In this document: piece after piece, positions 59,999 to 64,000 of the stretch
Layout of the letters: the number at the start of each line of letters is the position of its first letter
How positions within the stretch are numbered: the stretch's first letter is position 1
Assembly: GCF_022581195.2 (NCBI RefSeq)
Contig: NC_061474.1
Coordinates: 7,998,001 to 8,062,000, forward strand
DNA length: 64,000 bases
Direction: 5' to 3'
From: Helicoverpa zea
Lineage: Eukaryota; Arthropoda; Insecta; Lepidoptera; Noctuidae
Notes under the pieces: generated by a model
What the model was told of the DNA's origin: nothing
Databases searched by the model: none
The model's input: only the letters and a program-made list of their open reading frames with translations
Made by a program: the position numbers and the translations under genes

Positions 59999-60021
59999 CT
60001 GGCCAGCCCCGGCCGGCCAGT
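59999..60021. repeat. Small GC palindrome at the retrotransposon/host boundary
   Basis: ctggcc and ggccag words face each other around ccccgg. The patch marks the change from the element's leader to the reductase exon region. Confidence 0.4.
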
Positions 60022-60042
60022 GCCCGCGCCCCGGCTTCTCAG

Positions 60043-60216
60043 GCGGTAGCCTGCGTTTTATATAGAAGGTCCGATGCTTATGATTCTGAGGCTGTTAAAA
60101 TCGGACACGTATGCATTCAGTACCACGGAGACTCGGCCGTGCAGCAGTTCTACTGCGGCGCCAGCGTGTTCGTGACAGGCGGCTACGGATTCCTCGGCAA
60201 GCAGCTAGTGGAGGAA
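60043..60216 (+). CDS. Fatty acyl-CoA reductase N-terminal exon or exon fragment
   Basis: The plus frame reads SDAYDSEAVKIGHV, then HGDSAVQQFYCGASVFVTGG and YGFLGKQLVEE. The Rossmann nucleotide-binding signature TGGYGFLGKQL and the preceding VQQFY...SVFVTGG are characteristic of insect fatty acyl-CoA reductases, which use NADPH to reduce acyl-CoA to fatty alcohol for wax, pheromone or cuticle lipids. A splice acceptor, ggcttctcag, ends at 60042. After LVEE the homology stops; the frame continues as FFTILFLNSK to a stop at 60283-60285. No strong donor is evident: the nearest GT is at 60208 (cta|gtggag). No in-frame Met occurs, so earlier exons are needed. It may be a real internal exon with a weak donor or a dead duplicated fragment; further exons were not found. 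Confidence 0.7.
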
Positions 60217-60285
60217 TTCTTCACGATACTATTTCTCAATTCGAAACGAAAGAAAAGAAAAACTAATTTCGTACTTATTTAAAAC

Positions 60286-61667
60286 TTTGTCGAAGTATAC
60301 ATCAATAAATTGCAGCGCAGGTATTATTGAAAGTTTCGCAAAGAAAAACGTTGAAAAACTTTTCATTAGCTGTTTATTGAGAGAAAAATATTTTTATATT
60401 TCTTAGGTTGCCTTCCTTGTCCCGGAGCTTGTTTTTGGCTAACTTTTTCAAACTTCTCCTGACAAAATAGTGCTCATTTCACATCCAGTTGGTTGACTGC
60501 TCTAAGAGGTTACGATGTACGACCCAATTGAGACTTTTTGTTCATGCGCGTAAGCTAAATATAAACTGCACAAGCTGTGTTCTGCGGTTTTGTCTGTTCT
60601 TAAGTGGATGTACCTGAATGCATATTGTTATCATGTTTATCAAATACTTACTTAACTTATAATCTGCACAAAGGTTCAAGCTATATTTGTTACAAATTGA
60701 CTTCTTTCGATGATTTTCAGAAAATCAAAATTATGCAATTACCTATAAACCTATTCTATCTTACAATGTATCCGCAATTAGCTGTTTTTCAATCAAATAA
60801 TTTTATTATTCAGTCATTTTTGAGTTTACATAAGATACAAACACAGCTATATTCCACAAGAAGTTGCTTACAAATGCATTTATGCGTAGTCATGAAATCT
60901 GAGCTCTAGCTTTCCCGCTAACTGTAGAACGTTAATATCAATAACAACACCATTTACCCAGTTACCGATTGATTGATTATAATGCCAAATTATCTATACT
61001 TTAATGTTATAAAGCTTAGTTTATTTCTGTCTTCGAAAGTCTTTTTTAGGTTCTACGAAAAATTAAAAAAAAACTACTTTAAAAACTTAATTGTTCATTC
61101 AACTAACATAACAAAAACACCCAGATTTAAAAAATGCCCTCTAATAAATAATTTCAAACTCTAAATGGACTTAGAAAACTGAAATTTATTGCGCTTAGAT
61201 ATCATAAGATTGCGGTATAAAAAATAGTCATAAGTAAACAATTTCTAAACTACGACTCAAGCATTAAAATATAAGGATGAGACACTTTATTCTCTGTATA
61301 CAAATTTTTCAGTCCAGTCCGCATCACGTAGGAACTACGTCGCGCTCCCGGAAAAAACGTTTCCTAGACCCACTCAGTAAATAGAGTTTAAACAGTAAAA
61401 TATTTTTTTAAGACCGTTCAGTACTTAGTTCACAGGATTAGCGCTTTCTTTCAAACAAGCTTTCCACCTCTTCAACTTTAGAATATCTGAGTATCCTAAA
61501 ATGTTTTTTGTGAACCCTAAACTATACCTGAAATTACTGTGTCACAAAAGCATTAATCATGAAAAAATACGATAATATAAAATTAATGGTCGATTCTAAC
61601 GCAAACACTAACATAATATCTATGATTAGAGAATTATTTCAAGTTTATCTTTGCCATACAATCATTT
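60286..61667. other. No gene recognised
   Basis: AT-rich. The frames at 60604-60909 and 60973-61164 show no domain. If the reductase exon is real this is its downstream intron; a good-looking donor cag|gtatta near 60318 lies after the in-frame stop. Confidence 0.45.
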
Positions 61668-61857
61668 AGAGTAACCGCAGACTGCAAACTTTTAGTCGGC
61701 CGATAGTTTGTTTGGGCTCATAAATCAGTATGAAGATGGATGGTAGTACGCACATTACAAAGATCTGGTATACAGCCGGTATGAGACTGACTGAAAACTT
61801 TGATTGGGATCAAGATTTTCTTTGAAAAAGTTGGCATTTATCGGGTCAACAGTATGG
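61668..61857 (+). mobile_element. Third 'agtcggccgatagtt' MITE copy, right end lost
   Basis: agagtaaccgcagactgcaa, acttttagtcggccgatagt, ttgtttgggctcataaatca, cagccggtatgagactgact, gaaaactttgattgggatca, gattttctttgaaaaagttg, then ttatcgggtcaacagtatgg. It is uninterrupted, so it shows where the other two copies were entered, but it lacks the right inverted end. Confidence 0.8.
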
Positions 61858-62335
61858 GTTCGCTTAGAATTCATTCTTCATGAGTCAACTAAAATAATAA
61901 ATGACTATGAAGGTCAAATATGAATGAAAAACAAAGAAATTACAATTTTTACCATCCTACGCAAATTGGTTTATTGTCAAACGTCCAAACGTATGTTTTA
62001 TGCATTGTCTATGACTATGCATTGGTTATGCATAGAATATGCAATATTGCATTGACATTTTGACTACGGAATATGAAAACTAGGTGAATGATGTGCGGGT
62101 GGGAAAATAAATAGAGAGTTAATTAGCTATATTATGAAGATAATACACTATACATATACCTACCTACTGACTCGCTTATGATGCTGGACACTCGTAATTT
62201 TCTACTTAAGTTCACCGGCAAACTTACTGTACATACACCGTACTTGAAATGTTAGTTTTCTTAAAACAACCCTTTTTTACAATGAATTTTCGTTCAATTT
62301 TCTAAAGTAAACAATTATTTTAAGAAAACTGAAAT
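61858..62335. other. No gene recognised
   Basis: AT-rich spacer; nothing supported. Confidence 0.5.
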
Positions 62336-62499
62336 CATCATCATCATCATCATCATCAGCCTATCGCAGTCCACTGCTGGACATAGGCCTCTCCAAGTGC
62401 ACGCCACTGAGATCTATTTTCTGCTTCTCGCATCAACCCTCTATCAACCCGTCTGGCCAGCGTGATAGCAGTAGGCTAAATACCTCTATGAGCAGAACG
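62336..62499 (-). mobile_element. 3' fragment of a second RTE subfamily with 10-bp target duplication
   Basis: A (CAT)n tract, then cagcctatcgcagtccactg, ctggacataggcctctccaa, gtgcacgccactgagatcta and catcaaccctctatcaaccc. It resembles, but differs from, the 19121-20958 type. The 10-mer aaactgaaat is at 62326-62335 and 62500-62509 exactly. Confidence 0.85.
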
Positions 62500-63572
62500 A
62501 AACTGAAATATTGTCGGTAAACTTGGGCCTTGATATCTAAACCATAAAATACCTACCATAATATGTATCTAGGTATACCTACAGATTTACCTCCTTTTAT
62601 ATTGAAAATGTATCCATTCGTATCATTTAAAACTGCGTATGCCTACCTATAAAAATCTAAACATCTACAACGTAATCTATCAATACATAAAAAGAACATA
62701 TTTCCCTACCCCGGGTCAATGACCCTCCTATCATATTTCCCGCCTAAATCTTGACAGCCATATTTAGGGATAGCGAATCTAAAATACGGCATTAAACGAC
62801 CCATCGTAAACTATGACAAAAATAATGTCTTTAGGAAAATAACAAATAAAGAAATGTCGGCAACTTCTTCCTTTTGTATTGTATTTGTTTTATTGTACAA
62901 AATTGTATCTGTGTGTTAAGAATTTAATCGGTTGAGTAGATGTGTAATGAACTTTCATGGGTTATGTTTCTTGCAGTTTATGAAGGTATGAGGAAGGTGT
63001 TAAGCATGAATGTGAATAGATACAGAGGGCGACGACTGAATAAACGATAGCGTAGTAAATATTTAGTAATTCGATAGATAGATCGTTTGAAAAACAATAT
63101 AGCTGCAAAGACTATTACTAGGATGAAGTTATAAAGGAAGGTATAGACTATGCCGACCACAAATATTTCATTTAGTGCAATTCGATTTTTTTTCTCTCTC
63201 TCACTCACATCTCACGGGCTTCAATCGCTTAAAAATATCAAGGATACGTTGCCTGTAAACTAAACTGGGAGTCACAGATTCCTATGGCCTTCATTAAAAT
63301 TATAGAAAATATAGTTAAATAATTATTTGTATTTTATTTTGATACGTCTATGTAGTATTGGACAGGTAACGTTCATACGAACTGCAGATCTTACTCATAA
63401 AATCTATAAATCTAAATACCAATAAAAATAAATCAAAAAGGCACTATAAAATATTACTTTATATATAAGTGTTGCAATAAGTTAACATTTGCCACCTGAC
63501 TTATCAATTACAAAGATTAAAAGGCGTGTAACAGCTTATAAATATACTAAAACCATAGAGAACAAAATGACT
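62500..63572. other. No gene recognised
   Basis: AT-rich; the 76-codon minus frame at 62978-63208 has no recognised domain. Confidence 0.5.
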
Positions 63573-63839
63573 AGCGGAGGTGCCATAACGGAAAATCTCC
63601 TAAGAAAGTAGCGCGCCAAAATGCGAGTGTACTGGGGGCGAGGAACGTTACTGTTTTCACCCTTACACGCGATCTTTGGACCCGACAATTTTTTGTAATA
63701 CTAAAAATCATTGTCAGATGTCTTAAATAACCCGAACGCCTCATAGCTTTACTCGTCACTGATCGTTTTGGTCATGCCCAGCGTATATTTTTGACCTAGA
63801 AGAAGGTGCCTGACCTACCTTCCTTATGGCATCTCCGCT
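63573..63839. mobile_element. Nonautonomous inverted-repeat element, copy B
   Basis: Left agcggaggtgccataacgga, right ccttatggcatctccgct; inverted ends of about 16 bp. The interior (gaggaacgttactg, aacgcctcatag, tttgacctagaagaagg, cctgacctaccttcctta) is the reverse complement of copy A at 27580-27942, which is longer. Confidence 0.8.
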
Positions 63840-64000
63840 CATCTTTCTTTAATCCGTAACTAAGACCCACCTCAGTGATTTCGGCGGTGTCATAAATTAT
63901 CTCGTTGAATTATAACCCTCTGTGCCAAAGTGTTGGCTTGGACACTGTTCCCGCTTTGACAACTACTAAAAACACAACAATTTCACTAACGAATTCATTT
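63840..64000. other. Unannotated end of window
   Basis: Nothing recognised in the last 160 bases. Confidence 0.5.

Larger units (their letters stand above)
56165..60000 (-). mobile_element. Non-LTR retrotransposon with C-terminal restriction-like endonuclease, interrupted
   Basis: Reads on the minus strand: 5' leader upstream of 59829, a C2H2 finger, reverse transcriptase, then after the 732-bp insertion (57414-58145) the thumb region, a CCHC-like motif and an RPD...WD endonuclease motif, stop at 56211. One long polypeptide with RT followed by a PD-(D/E)XK nuclease is the plan of R2-superfamily (restriction-like endonuclease) elements. The exact clade is not clear. The outer limits (3' near 56165, 5' near 59940-60040) are estimates because no target duplication was identified. 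The insertion separates the polymerase from the nuclease, so this copy is defective. Confidence 0.85.

Overview
The window looks like nuclear DNA of a moth, most likely a noctuid or close relative. It is AT-rich and almost free of host genes. It is crowded with repeats I recognise as lepidopteran: RTE-type LINE 3' ends finishing in (CAT/ATG)n, a short retroelement that ends in GATGATG, the dispersed 'aaaaccggccaagtgcgagtc' repeat, and GC-rich inverted-repeat elements. These assignments come from memory of such repeats and from the sequence itself; no database was searched. There is no rRNA gene, CRISPR array, operon or sign of prokaryotic or viral DNA.

Layout. 0-5 kb: LINE 3' remnants at 2.0 and 2.6 kb, a 412-bp element with 83-bp perfect inverted ends (3957-4368), and a SINE with a 16-bp target duplication (4730-4920). 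5-14.8 kb: mostly unannotated AT-rich sequence with scattered repeat fragments. 14.8-18.9 kb: one large composite repeat holding a foldback element and a 696-bp nested insert. 19.1-21.0 kb: a 5'-truncated RTE-type retrotransposon on the minus strand with an intact reverse-transcriptase frame and exact 11-bp target duplications. 21-52 kb: long gene-poor stretches with several miniature inverted-repeat elements (27.6, 28.2, 33.0, 38.7, 42.1, 44.1 kb), a local direct duplication (26.4-27.0 kb), and a GC-rich patch at 47.9-48.2 kb that may be a promoter with a first exon on the minus strand. 52.9-53.7 kb: two adjacent inverted-repeat elements. 56.2-59.8 kb: a second retrotransposon type on the minus strand. 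It carries a C2H2 finger, a YLDD reverse transcriptase and a C-terminal restriction-like endonuclease, and a 732-bp non-autonomous element splits it in two. About 60.04-60.22 kb: the one stretch of recognisable host coding sequence, an N-terminal exon or exon fragment of a fatty acyl-CoA reductase on the plus strand. 60.3-64 kb: gene-free apart from three repeat fragments.

The coding content is therefore two retrotransposons and one host exon fragment. The rest records repeated insertion, often one element inside another, and many insertions keep both target duplications. The most informative items are the interrupted endonuclease-type retrotransposon, the isolated reductase exon beside it, and the set of GC-rich inverted-repeat elements.
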